NCBI RefSeq assembly: GCF_020735465.1
Contig: NZ_CP085935.1
Location: 930,001-994,000, forward strand
Source: Collinsella stercoris DSM 13279
GTDB lineage: Bacteria; Actinomycetota; Coriobacteriia; Coriobacteriales; Coriobacteriaceae
DNA length: 64,000 nucleotides
Direction: 5' to 3'
In this document: piece after piece, positions 26,266 to 34,909 of the stretch
Position numbering within the stretch: position 1 is the stretch's first letter
How the letters are laid out: each line of letters starts with the position of its first letter
Position numbers and translations under genes: made by a program
Notes under the pieces: model-generated
Told to the model about the DNA's origin: nothing
Database searches by the model: none
What the model saw: the letters and a program-made list of their open reading frames with translations, nothing else

Positions 26266-28074
26266 ATGAACCCGATCATCGACATGCGCGACGTCTCGTT
26301 CGCCTATGGAGAACAGGCCGACCTCGCCCTCGCCAACATCAACCTCGCCATCGATGAGGGGTCCTTCGTCGGTATCATCGGGCCTTCCGGCGCCGGAAAG
26401 TCCACGCTCGCCAGCATCCTTTCCGGCGCGATCCCCCACCATTACTCAGGTAGCCTCTACGGCGAGACGCGCGTGGCCGGGCTCGACACCTGTGAGGTCA
26501 CCCTCACCGACATCGCGCGCGTGGTGGGCTCCGTCCTGCAGGACATCGACGCGCAGATGGTCGCCTCGGTCGTTGAGGACGAGATGCTGTTCGGACTTGA
26601 GAACTTCGGCGTCCCCCACGACCAGATCGAGGAGCGCGTCACCGCCGCGCTGGACGCCGTAGGCATCACCGACCTGCGCGACCGCGAGATTGCGACGCTC
26701 TCCGGCGGGCAGAAGCAGAAGGTGGCCATCGCCGCGATCCTCGCCCTCGCGCCGCGCGTCCTCGTCCTCGACGAGCCGACCGCCGCGCTCGACCCGGCGA
26801 GCTCGCGCGCGGTCTTCGAGATCCTGCGCGAGGCGCAGCGGCTCACGGGCGTCACCGTGATCATCATCGAGCAGATGGTCGCGCTGCTTGCGGAGTATTG
26901 CGAGCGCATCATCGTTCTCGATCGCGGGGAGATCGCCCTCGATGGCGCGCCACACGAGGTGTTCGCCCATTCATCCGAGCTGCGCGCCATCGGCGTGGAC
27001 AGCCCGCGAACCGCCCGCGTCTCAAATAGCCTGTCCGACCTGGGCCTTGTCGATGCAACGCTGCCCGCCCTGAGCATCGACGAGGCGGAGGAGCTCGTGC
27101 GCTCCGCGCTCCGCGACTCGGGCGCCTTGGCCGCCGCGAACCACACCGAAATGCCGTACCTGCGCGCCACGACAAACGAGCCGCCGTCGCGCTGCTTGAC
27201 CGAGCAGGTGGGCAATCGAGCCGAAGGCACCGGGCGCGACGCGGCCTCCTCCCCGATGGTTGAGCTGCACGGCGTCTCCTTTTCCTACGGACCGGGGTCG
27301 GCCTCCGTCGATGGCATCGACCTCTCGGTGAAACGCGGGGAGATCTTGGCGCTCGTGGGGCAAAACGGCGCCGGAAAGACCACGCTCACCAAGCTCCTCA
27401 ACGGGCTGCTCAAGCCGAGTGCGGGCAGCGTGCATATCGCCGGACTCGACACGCGCACCACGCCCGTGAGCACCCTCGCCGCCCACGTGGCGACCCTGTT
27501 CCAAAACCCCGATCGCCAGCTCTGCCGCCCCACCGTCCTCGACGAGGTGGCGTTTGGCCTCGAGCTCCACGGCGCCGAGGGGCCGGTGGCACGCGAGCGC
27601 GCCACCGCCGTCGTCGAGCGCTTTGGCCTGCCCTCGGACGCCGCGCCCTTCAGCCTCTCGCGCGGGCAGCGCCAACTGGTCGCCCTCGCCGGCGTCGTCG
27701 TGCTCGACCCCGAGGTGATCATCTTGGACGAGCCGACCAGCGGGCTCGATTACCGCGAATGCATGACGGTGATGGAGACCGTGCGCGAGCGCGCCCGGGC
27801 GGGCGCCGCGGTGGTGATGGTGTGCCACGACATGGAGGTGGTCAGCGATTTTGCCACCTCGCTCGCCGTCATGGCGAACGGGCGCGTGATCGCCTGCGGC
27901 CCCACGCAGCACGTGTTCGCCCAGCGCGACATCCTCAAGCGGGCATGCGTCGCGCCGCCGCAGGTCGTCGCGCTCTCCGAGCGGCTCGCGTCGAGCGCCG
28001 ACCCCTCGTTTGCCGGCATCACTGAGGTGAGCGAACTCGTCAATCGCGTAAAGGAGCTGATGACCCGTGCGTAA
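26266..28074 (+). CDS. ecfA: ECF transporter ATPase with two fused ABC domains
   Basis: The 602-aa protein contains both ATPase domains that usually come as separate EcfA1 and EcfA2. Domain 1 (about 1-235) shows Walker A GPSGAGKST at 39-47, signature TLSGGQKQK and Walker B VLVLDEPTAALDP. Domain 2 (about 335-570) shows GQNGAGKTT, signature SLSRGQRQL and VIILDEPTSGLDY. The linker contains a Cys and is variable. The start ATG 26266 has GAAAGGA four bases upstream. Its stop overlaps the GTG start of ecfT. It powers uptake by the S component at 25651. Confidence 0.92.
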   Translation: MNPIIDMRDVSFAYGEQADLALANINLAIDEGSFVGIIGPSGAGKSTLASILSGAIPHHYSGSLYGETRVAGLDTCEVTLTDIARVVGSVLQDIDAQMVASVVEDEMLFGLENFGVPHDQIEERVTAALDAVGITDLRDREIATLSGGQKQKVAIAAILALAPRVLVLDEPTAALDPASSRAVFEILREAQRLTGVTVIIIEQMVALLAEYCERIIVLDRGEIALDGAPHEVFAHSSELRAIGVDSPRTARVSNSLSDLGLVDATLPALSIDEAEELVRSALRDSGALAAANHTEMPYLRATTNEPPSRCLTEQVGNRAEGTGRDAASSPMVELHGVSFSYGPGSASVDGIDLSVKRGEILALVGQNGAGKTTLTKLLNGLLKPSAGSVHIAGLDTRTTPVSTLAAHVATLFQNPDRQLCRPTVLDEVAFGLELHGAEGPVARERATAVVERFGLPSDAAPFSLSRGQRQLVALAGVVVLDPEVIILDEPTSGLDYRECMTVMETVRERARAGAAVVMVCHDMEVVSDFATSLAVMANGRVIACGPTQHVFAQRDILKRACVAPPQVVALSERLASSADPSFAGITEVSELVNRVKELMTRA

Positions 28075-28813
28075 CATCATCGACTACGTCCCCGGATCGA
28101 GCCTGCTGCATCGGCTCAATCCGGTCACCAAGCTCGCGATGGCCGCGGCGATTATCATCGCCACGCTCCTTGCCCAGAGCTGGACGGCGCTCGTCGGATT
28201 GCTGCTGATCACGCTCGGCCTCAGCGTCTACGCCGGCGCCTTTTCGCGGCTGGCGAGCCTTCTCAAAGTGCTCGTCCCCGTCGCCGTGCTGATGTTCGTT
28301 CTGCAACTCGCCTTTGTGCGAAGCGGCGATGCGGTCGCGCTCTTCATCACGACCGACGGCCTGCAAACCGGCGGCAAGGCCTGCCTGCGGTTGGTGGGCG
28401 TGGCGTTGCCGCTCGTGCTCATGCTCGCCGTCACCAAGCTCAATGACCTCGCGAACGCCTGCGTCGAGGTGCTTCACATCCCATACAAGTACGCTTTCAC
28501 ATTCACGACCGCGCTGCGCTTTGTCCCGGTCTTTACCCAGGAGATGAACGCGATCATGGAGGCGCAGACGGCGCGTGGCGTTCAGTTCGACACGCGCAAC
28601 CCCTTTAAGAAGATGTCGCTCATGCTGCCGGTGTGCATCCCCCTGCTCGTGACCTCTGTGGGAAAGACCGACGCCACCGCCCTAGCGGCCGAGCAGCGCG
28701 GCTTTTACCTGCGCACGCGTGCAAGCTCCTACAAGCGCTACCCGCTGCGCGGCATCGACATCGCCGCGCTCGCCCTGTGCGTCGCGCTCGTCGCATGCGT
28801 CGCGGCGCTGTGA
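28067..28813 (+). CDS. ecfT: ECF transporter transmembrane T component
   Basis: The 248-aa protein starts at GTG 28067, inside the end of the ATPase gene, behind AAGGAG. It has five or six membrane helices and the coupling-helix motifs of EcfT, here seen as EAQTARGVQFDTRN and AEQRGFYLRTRASSYKRY, which contact the two ATPase domains. It begins with the family pattern YVPGSSLLHRLNPVTKL. The last codons resemble the start of a degenerate repeat that follows the stop. Confidence 0.9.
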   Translation: MRNIIDYVPGSSLLHRLNPVTKLAMAAAIIIATLLAQSWTALVGLLLITLGLSVYAGAFSRLASLLKVLVPVAVLMFVLQLAFVRSGDAVALFITTDGLQTGGKACLRLVGVALPLVLMLAVTKLNDLANACVEVLHIPYKYAFTFTTALRFVPVFTQEMNAIMEAQTARGVQFDTRNPFKKMSLMLPVCIPLLVTSVGKTDATALAAEQRGFYLRTRASSYKRYPLRGIDIAALALCVALVACVAAL

Positions 28814-28872
28814 GCCTTGCGGCCAGACCTTACGCGCGCTGCAGCGCCGTGAGTTTTGCGGTCAGGCCACGA
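28800..28872. repeat. Degenerate duplication of the ecfT stop region
   Basis: The stop-codon phrase GCGCTGTGAGCCTTGCGGCC recurs about 38-40 bp later as GCGCCGTGAGTTTTGCGGTC. This is another case where tandem repetition begins at a gene's own stop. Confidence 0.45.
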
Positions 28873-29152
28873 GCCCTGCAAGCGGAGATCATGCCGAGAT
28901 CTTTGGCGATTCCGCTCTTAGGAACGCCCATCGTACTCGCCAACGCGGCCGGCGGAGCACCGCGAGCTTTGGTGGGCCGTTCTTGCATCTTTGTCGAGGC
29001 CGTGTCGAAGCCCTGGCGCTATCTACGACGATGTGACCCCGAAGGCGAAAACACCCCCGCTCCATGGGCCTTGCCGACGGCGTTGCAGCCGCACGCTTCC
29101 CCACGCAACAACGTCGAGGCCATCGTTTGCGCACCCGCAGAACTCGTAACAG

Positions 29153-29327
29153 CTGGTCACGCACGCCCGCGGGACTCATAGCCACTGGTCACGCACGCCC
29201 GCAGGTCTCGAAACCACCGGTCACGCACATCTCGTTATCGAGACCAGTGGTTACGCACAAAAATCGGCAAATTTTGTGCGTAACTAGTGGTCTCAACTTT
29301 ACGCGTGTGCGTAACCGGTGGTCTCGA
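29153..29327. repeat. Nested palindromic array around a GGTTACGCAC motif
   Basis: A central hairpin pairs 29240-29262 with 29272-29294 (21 of 23 positions) around the loop ATCGGCAAA. An outer pair, 29208-29228 and 29307-29327, carries the same motif (19 of 21). Two direct copies of TGGTCACGCACGCCCGC lie upstream at about 29153 and 29185. In all, six copies of ACYRSTGGTYACGCAC-like sequence occur in both orientations. The surrounding spacer 28873-29800 shows no gene. Confidence 0.55.
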
Positions 29328-29802
29328 TTCCCGCGCATGCGCAAACGACGCCATCGATTTTGCCGCGTGCAAGAACGACCGTCTCGATGTCAAGATGTAC
29401 GTAAGTGACGGCCCCATCTGGCAGTGTGGATACACGACGAACTCGCCTCGGCCATAAGGAGATAAAGCGGCCACATCCTGCCATGCGGAGCTATCGCTTT
29501 TCGTCGACAGAGCAACCGTTCAAACGCTTGCCCTGGCGAATTGTTGTGGAGATACCGTTATGCCGTAACGCGATACCGCAAAATGTTCGAAAGAGACCAC
29601 GCAATTCTGCACCTTGCTTCGCTCTTACGCCGCCGTTGCAGCGTCGCTGCTTCTTGCATCGCCAGCAACACGGAAGCAGGGCCGCCACGACGTCCGCAGC
29701 CTCTTGCCGAAGAGGTCAAAGGGCATCGCCACGCAGGTAAAGAATCACGGTGACGGCATCGCGTTCGCACCTCACCGCGAAAGCGCGAGCAATGCAGGCG
29801 TT

Positions 29803-30027
29803 GACGGTAGGGGGCCACCGACACGACCGCCAGCTCAGGCGGACGTCGACGGCAAGGCGCCACTGACGCGATTGTCAGTTCGGACGGACATCGACGGTAA
29901 GTCGCCACCGACACAACCGCAAGCTCGGGCGGGCGTTGGCGGTAAGGCGCCGTTGACACAAATGCCAGCTCGGACGGGCGTCGACGGCAAAGTGCCACTG
30001 ACACAACTGCCAGCTCGGGCGAACGCA
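29803..30027 (+). repeat. Five tandem units of exactly 45 bp
   Basis: The phrase GACGGYAAG recurs at 29803, 29848, 29893, 29938 and 29983, and each unit also carries CCRNNGACACAA and CCAGCTCGGRCGG. The period is a multiple of three, so a frame on the plus strand reads DGKAPLTQLPARTGV-like 15-mers. It has no ribosome site and changes fall at all codon positions. I treat it as non-coding DNA repeat. Confidence 0.6.
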
Positions 30028-30125
30028 ACCGTTAGGGCGCAGACGACGCGTAACCGCGAACGCAGGCGACCGATGGCGCTCGTCGCCTGCGTCCCTGCCG
30101 AGCATCACACCATTGGAGTCACACC

Positions 30126-31118
30126 ATGCAACTGATCGAGCACCTTGACCAGCAGACACGCACTATCGTCGAAACGGGTTACCGGGAGGCCCTCGAACGC
30201 CCCGTGACCCTGCGCGCCAACGCGCTCAAAGCAACCGTCGACGACGTGTGCCGCGACCTCGACGCGCGCGACATCGTATACGAGCGCGTGCCGTGGTACG
30301 ACGACGCCCTCGTTGTGTGCGATGCGCGCGAGCGCGACCTATGGGAGCTCGACATCTACCGCAAGGGGCATATCTACCTGCAAAGCCTCTCGTCGATGCT
30401 GCCCCCGCTCCTGCTTGAACCCCGTGCCGGCGCCGACATCCTCGACATGTGCGCCGCCCCCGGCGGGAAGACCGCGCAGATAGCGGCGCTTACCGGAAAC
30501 GCCGCGCACCTCACCGCGTGCGAGATGAGCGCGCCGCGCGCGGAAAAACTCGCCTACAACCTCGACAAGCTCGACGCCGCCAACGTGAACGTCATGCGCA
30601 CCGACGCGCGCAGACTCGACGAGTTCTTCAGCTTCGACCAGATTCTGCTCGACGCGCCCTGCACCGGGACGGGAACGTATCGAGCCGGAGACGAGCGTGC
30701 CGAGAAGCGTATGACGCCCCAGCTTCTCGCCAAGGTGACCAAGTCGCAGCGCGCGCTACTCGACCGCGCCCTCACCGTCCTCAAACCCGGTGGCACGCTC
30801 GTCTACTCCACGTGCTCCGTTCTTGCCGAGGAAAACGACGATCAGGTCCGCGCCGCGCTCAAGCGCCATCGCGACTGCGAGGTCGCGCCGATTCTCCTCG
30901 ATGCGCCCACCGAGATGGAGGCCGACGACCAGCCCGAACGCCCCCGCGCAGCCAAGGATGAGGTTCGCCCGGCGATCCTCGCGAACGCCGGGAGCGGCCC
31001 GCTCCGTTGCCCCGCGCTCGAGCGCGAATGCGCGCTTGCGGGCACGCTCACCGTCGCGCCCACACGCCTGTTTGAGGGCTTCTATGTTGCCGTTATCAGG
31101 AAAAAGGCTCGTACATAG
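30126..31118 (+). CDS. RsmB/RsmF-family RNA cytosine-C5 methyltransferase
   Basis: The 330-aa protein starts at ATG 30126. SAM-binding motif I is ILDMCAAPGGKTAQIAAL. Motif IV, DQILLDAPCTGTGTY, contains the PC Cys, and motif VI, GTLVYSTCSVLAEEND, contains the catalytic TC Cys. These two Cys define NOL1/NOP2/Sun RNA m5C methyltransferases. It lacks the NusB-like N-terminal domain of RsmB and the PUA tail of RsmF, so the target (rRNA or tRNA) is open. It follows a 1.3-kb non-coding stretch. Confidence 0.88.
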   Translation: MQLIEHLDQQTRTIVETGYREALERPVTLRANALKATVDDVCRDLDARDIVYERVPWYDDALVVCDARERDLWELDIYRKGHIYLQSLSSMLPPLLLEPRAGADILDMCAAPGGKTAQIAALTGNAAHLTACEMSAPRAEKLAYNLDKLDAANVNVMRTDARRLDEFFSFDQILLDAPCTGTGTYRAGDERAEKRMTPQLLAKVTKSQRALLDRALTVLKPGGTLVYSTCSVLAEENDDQVRAALKRHRDCEVAPILLDAPTEMEADDQPERPRAAKDEVRPAILANAGSGPLRCPALERECALAGTLTVAPTRLFEGFYVAVIRKKART

Positions 31119-31445
31119 GCAGCGTTGCGCAAGAACGCTCTAATCGGGGGGCATCCGCACCGGACGCTCCCCACGCCGCGCGTCGTCGACACGGGATGGG
31201 CACCATGTCGGAATCACCCCGCGGCGGAAACCCCAAGCGGGATAAGCCCATGCCGGATGCTCCCCACGCCGGGAGCGTTTTATTTCAAATGACCTTGATG
31301 TCGAGTGCGACATCGATGCCTGCCACCATCGATGCGCAATGACCTTGATGTCGGGTGCGGTATCGATGTCCGTCGTCATCAATGCGAAATGTTCTTAATA
31401 CGGCAAGCCCTCAATGCTTCTTGGGCAAGAGGTGGTTGCGCCAAA

Positions 31446-31709
31446 GATGCGATATACCTTTAAACGACTGGGCCTCAATGCTTCTCAGGCTCGAGGATGC
31501 CCACGAGGTCGATGCGATATGCCCTTGAAGCGGCGTCCCCTCAATCCCAACCAACTGGAACGACTACACCGACGAAAATGCGATATGCCCTTGAAACAGT
31601 GCGCCCTCAATACAGGGCGAGAGCCACCGCCGTGAGCGGGTCGATGCGATATGCCCTTGAAGGGGCGCGCCGTCGATGCAGGGCACCCCTCCATACCATG
31701 CGCCCATCA
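31446..31709 (+). repeat. Four tandem units of exactly 66 bp
   Basis: ATGCGATATNCCYTTRAA begins at 31446, 31512, 31578 and 31644, always 66 bp apart, followed by a variable middle and GCCCTCAATNC. More diverged copies lie upstream at 31332 and 31382 with irregular spacing. The whole spacer 31119-31743 appears to be repeat-derived. No CDS is supported. Confidence 0.65.
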
Positions 31710-31743
31710 CGGGGCGATCGAAGGCGCTTGCCAAAAAGATGCG

Positions 31744-31899
31744 CTATCGACGCTTGGAGCGACACCCGTTCATGAGCTCCTCGTCACGCCTGCGATCGCT
31801 GCGGTCCTTGAGGGCGGTAAAGGCGAGGTACACGATCGCCACGGCGGCAATCGCGGCGACGATCACAAGCACGGGGGCCAAGATGTCGAGAGCGGCCAT
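31744..31899 (-). CDS. 51-aa single-pass membrane protein
   Basis: From ATG 31899 the frame encodes MAALDILAPVLVIVAAIAAVAIVYLAFTALKDRSDRRRDEELMNGCRSKRR. It has one strong hydrophobic helix (residues 5-30) followed by a highly charged tail. GGAAGGG lies 12-18 bases upstream; in-frame GTG 31908 or ATG 31911 are alternative starts. Composition and topology resemble small holin- or FeoB-associated-type membrane proteins, but no family is recognised. The IS256 element begins about 240 bp upstream of its start. Confidence 0.5.
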   Translation of the reverse strand: MAALDILAPVLVIVAAIAAVAIVYLAFTALKDRSDRRRDEELMNGCRSKRR

Positions 31900-32135
31900 G
31901 ACGGACACCATCCCTTCCGATACAAATCGAGCGCAAGACACACCATGCGCACCATATTGCACAGCCTGCGTGCCACAGGGGCACGCAGGCCGCGATCCGC
32001 ACGTCACGCAGGGGTAAACGCACCTCATCGCGCATACTGCAGGTTCAGCATAGCAGATTGCGCCGCACCATCCACCGAGCTACGCAAACCACAGAGCGAT
32101 GGAGAGCAGATGTGCGCGCCCGCACGCGAATTAGC

Positions 32136-33519
32136 GGTCAAGTCCATTTTTGTGTGTAAATTCGCAACCGCCGCTTTCTCCTATGCCGCGAGCCTCAGCT
32201 GGCGCTGCTCGCGCGCGATGACCTCCAGGCGCGGGACCACGCCCTGCAGCTCCTTCACGGCCGGCGAGTAGAACAGCCTGCGACCGGCCGCCCAGCGCTC
32301 GCCCTCCTCGATGAGCACGGCCCCGATCAGCCTCGCTATCGAGTCCGCGTTCGGGAACACCTTGACCACCGACGACCTCCTCTTCACCTCCCCGTTCAGC
32401 CTCTCGAGGTGGTTCGACGTCCGCACGACCCGCCGCAGCGCCTCGGGCAGCTCCATCACCGTCATCGCGTCGTCGAACCCGGCGTCGAGCCGCTCGACCG
32501 CCCTGGGCGCGGCCCCGGCGTAGTCGGCCGCGATCTCGTCGCGCCTGCGACGCGCCTCCGCCATGGTCTTCGCGTTGAACATCTCCGCGAGCTCGCCGCG
32601 CAGCCCGACCCTCAGGCGCTTCGGCGCGGCGTCGACGACGTTGCGGGCGAAGTGGGCCTGGCAGCGCTGCCAGGGCACCTCGGGGAACACGGACTGCAGC
32701 GCGGCGACGAGCCCCTCGTGCGCGTCGGTGGTCGCGAGCCGGACCCCCGACAGGCCGCGGCGGCGCAGCCCGGCGAGGAACCGCGTCCAGCTCTCGGTCG
32801 TCTCGGCGTCCGCGACCTCGAAGCCGAGCACCTCCTTGCGGCCGTCCGGCGTGAACCCGATGGCCACGAGCAGCGCCTTCGCCACGACCCTGTGGCCCTC
32901 GCGGCACTTGATGTAGGTGGCGTCCGCCATGAGGAACGGGTGGTCTCCCTCGATGGGCCGCGCGAGGAACTCCCCGACGATCGCGTCGAGGTCGCGGCAC
33001 GCCTCGGAGACGCACTGCTTCGAGAAGCTCTTCCCGCAGATGGTCTCCATGACCCTGCCGACCTTGGCGGTGGAGACGCCGGAGACGACCATCTCGGCCA
33101 TGGTCGTGACCAGCGCGGCCTCGCTGCGGCTGTAGTTGTCGAAGACGAGCGTCCTGAACGGCGCGTTCCGGTGCCTCGGGACCGTCAGCTCGATCGTGCC
33201 GACGCGCGTCGCCAGGGGCCTCTCCCTCGTGCCGTTGCGCACGTCGGTGCGCGCCTCGGCCCTCTCGTAGCGGGCCGCCCCGAGCTGCTCGTCGGACTCC
33301 GCGAGCAGCACCGCGTTCAGGGACTTCTGCAGCAGGGCCGCGAACGCGCCGCCGGTGTCGCCGGCGAGAAGGGAGAGGATCTCGTCCTGGTCTAGTGTAA
33401 GATTGATTCGAGCCATGCTCGTCCTCCAAGTAATCGTTGTGGTTTGGCGATTGCAAGTTTACTTGGTCGGCGGGCCTCTGGCTCGCCTTTGCTATTTACA
33501 CCACTTTACGGACGCGACC
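32136..33519 (-). mobile_element. Complete IS256-family insertion sequence, 9-bp target duplication
   Basis: The element of 1384 bp starts GGTCAAGTCC and ends, read inward, GGTCGCGTCC. Both ends continue with TGTGTAAAT/GGTGTAAAT, as in IS256-family terminal repeats. The flanks are identical 9-bp copies, CGAATTAGC, at 32127-32135 and 33520-33528, which shows simple and probably recent transposition. The intact transposase is at 32181-33416. Confidence 0.93.
32181..33416 (-). CDS. IS256/Mutator-family transposase
   Basis: The 411-aa protein starts at ATG 33416 behind GGAGG. The DDE catalytic residues are visible as Asp in PFLMADATYIKCREG, Asp in LATTDAHEGLVAAL and Glu in TSNHLERLNGEVKRRS. The CxxH-like QRCQAHFARN motif typical of the family lies between them. 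Length is normal and there are no stops, so the enzyme is probably active. It moves the element by a circular or copy-paste-type reaction known for IS256. Confidence 0.95.
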   Translation of the reverse strand: MARINLTLDQDEILSLLAGDTGGAFAALLQKSLNAVLLAESDEQLGAARYERAEARTDVRNGTRERPLATRVGTIELTVPRHRNAPFRTLVFDNYSRSEAALVTTMAEMVVSGVSTAKVGRVMETICGKSFSKQCVSEACRDLDAIVGEFLARPIEGDHPFLMADATYIKCREGHRVVAKALLVAIGFTPDGRKEVLGFEVADAETTESWTRFLAGLRRRGLSGVRLATTDAHEGLVAALQSVFPEVPWQRCQAHFARNVVDAAPKRLRVGLRGELAEMFNAKTMAEARRRRDEIAADYAGAAPRAVERLDAGFDDAMTVMELPEALRRVVRTSNHLERLNGEVKRRSSVVKVFPNADSIARLIGAVLIEEGERWAAGRRLFYSPAVKELQGVVPRLEVIAREQRQLRLAA

Positions 33520-33584
33520 CGAATTAGCCCTATGCAGGCGGGTACAATGGTTCGACACGTATCCTTCTCGTCTGAGGGAGCACC

Positions 33585-34727
33585 ATGACCGATGAACTGA
33601 CGGGCGCAGCCGCCCGAACCTCCGTACCGGACCCGCGACCCGACGCCGCGGCGCGCATAAGCGCCGAAATGGCGAGCAGGGCGAATGTCGAAAGCGCGAG
33701 TGCGACCAGCGTTCCCGCCATCGAGCGGGACGAAGACGCCACCCAGATCGAACCCGCGGAGGAAATCGACGAGCCCATCGCCGTGAGCGCTGAGGTGCCC
33801 GAGACCATCGAGGCGACCATCGACTTTTCCGAGGTGGAGCTCGCGGACGAGTTTTCCGAGCCCGAGCTCGCCGTGACCCCGGACGGTCTGCTCCCCATGG
33901 AGCCCTCGCCCATCGAGGGACGCCTGCGCAAGGCGCCTTTGCGCGTGCCTGACGAACTCGAGGAATGCGGCGGGTTCACGCTCTTTGGCCGTCGCATCAA
34001 GTCGCTGCTCTACACCACCGACGTCGCGGTCATCCGCAACTCGAACGCAGACGCCATCTTTGCCGTCTACCCCTTCACCGCGCAGCCCGCCATCACGCAG
34101 GCGCTGCTCACGGCCTCCGAGGCCCCGGTCTTTGTGGGCGTGGGCGGCGGCACCACCACGGGCAAGCGCGCCGTGCAGCTCGCCGCCGTCTCCGAGATGC
34201 AGGGCGCCGCGGGCGTCGTGGTGAACTCCCCCGCCCCACCCGAGATGATCGAGCAGATCTGCGCCATCATCGACATCCCCGTCATCGCCACGGTCGTGCG
34301 CTGCGACGCGGTCGCGCACGCCAAGGTCAAGGCGGGCGCCAAGATCCTGAACGTCGCCGCCGGCAAGGACACCCCCGCCGTCCTGCGCCAGCTGCGCGAG
34401 GCCTACCCCAACCTGCCGCTCATCGCCTCGGGCGGGCGCTCATCGCTCTCGGTACGCGAGACGGTGCAGGCCGGCGCCAACGCCGTGATCTGGACCCCGC
34501 CCTCGGCACAGCAGCTCCAGGCGGACATGATGCGACGCTACCGCGAGGCCGAGGTCAAGCCCGAGGTGCCCGTCATGGACCCCGTGGCGGCAGCCGACGT
34601 CAACCCGCTCGAGAGCGCCCGCGCGGACGTCCCCATCCCCGACGAGCTCATCGCCAAGGCCACGACCAGCGACCGCAAGCGCGCCCGCCCCTTCCCGCCG
34701 CTCTTCTTCAAGAACAAGCGCCGGTAG
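33585..34727 (+). CDS. TIM-barrel protein of the KDPG-aldolase/ribulose-phosphate-binding type, function unknown
   Basis: The 380-aa protein starts at ATG 33585 (GAGGGAG upstream). Residues 1-125 are acidic and low complexity. Residues 130-325 form a compact barrel: GRRIKSLLYTTDVAVIRNSNADAIFAVYPFTAQPAITQAL, VFVGVGGGTTTGKRAVQLA, GVVVNSPAPPEMIEQI, AGAKILNVAAGKDTPAVLRQLRE, LPLIASGGRSSLSVRETVQAGANAVIWTPPS. The late SGG and AGANA motifs resemble phosphate-binding loops. Relatives in Firmicutes are annotated only as 'hydrolase'. The IS256 element ends 65 bp upstream and may have changed its promoter; a TACAAT lies at about 33543. Confidence 0.72.
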   Translation: MTDELTGAAARTSVPDPRPDAAARISAEMASRANVESASATSVPAIERDEDATQIEPAEEIDEPIAVSAEVPETIEATIDFSEVELADEFSEPELAVTPDGLLPMEPSPIEGRLRKAPLRVPDELEECGGFTLFGRRIKSLLYTTDVAVIRNSNADAIFAVYPFTAQPAITQALLTASEAPVFVGVGGGTTTGKRAVQLAAVSEMQGAAGVVVNSPAPPEMIEQICAIIDIPVIATVVRCDAVAHAKVKAGAKILNVAAGKDTPAVLRQLREAYPNLPLIASGGRSSLSVRETVQAGANAVIWTPPSAQQLQADMMRRYREAEVKPEVPVMDPVAAADVNPLESARADVPIPDELIAKATTSDRKRARPFPPLFFKNKRR

Positions 34728-34813
34728 CAAACGTCTTTTGCAGCGACCGTCGCGCCAAGCGTGCGATGCCCGGAGTCACGGCAAAGCACACGCAGCGCCG
34801 GGCAAGCCTCCAG

Positions 34814-34859
34814 CACCCCGCCCAACCCGCCCGTAGCAACTGGCTCGCTGGGCGGGGTG
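34814..34859. terminator. GC-rich 11-bp inverted repeat between genes
   Basis: CACCCCGCCCA (34814-34824) is exactly complementary to TGGGCGGGGTG (34849-34859), with a 24-nt loop. It follows the TIM-barrel gene by 87 bp and overlaps a TATACT that could be the -10 box of the next gene. It may be a weak terminator or an operator. Confidence 0.4.
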
Positions 34860-34909
34860 TATACTCCGCACCGTAGATGCCCCCAGGAGCCCGAGCGAAA
34901 GGAACCGCC

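Noticed and set aside
28814..29800. Hidden gene in the 1.3-kb spacer after ecfT
   Set aside because: All frames over 60 codons lack start signals and no recognisable motif appears; the content is repeats and hairpins.
29614..30135. 173-codon frame over the 45-bp repeats
   Set aside because: Starts at TTG without a ribosome site, overlaps the methyltransferase start, and the repeat varies at all codon positions.
31332..31740. Possible CRISPR array (66-bp periodic units)
   Set aside because: The spacers are themselves repeats, the conserved part is degenerate, and no cas genes are near.
32131..33456. Alternative 441-codon frame overlapping the IS256 transposase
   Set aside because: Composition is extreme Arg/Gly/Ala and it lies on the same strand as the recognisable transposase in another frame; it is a shadow.
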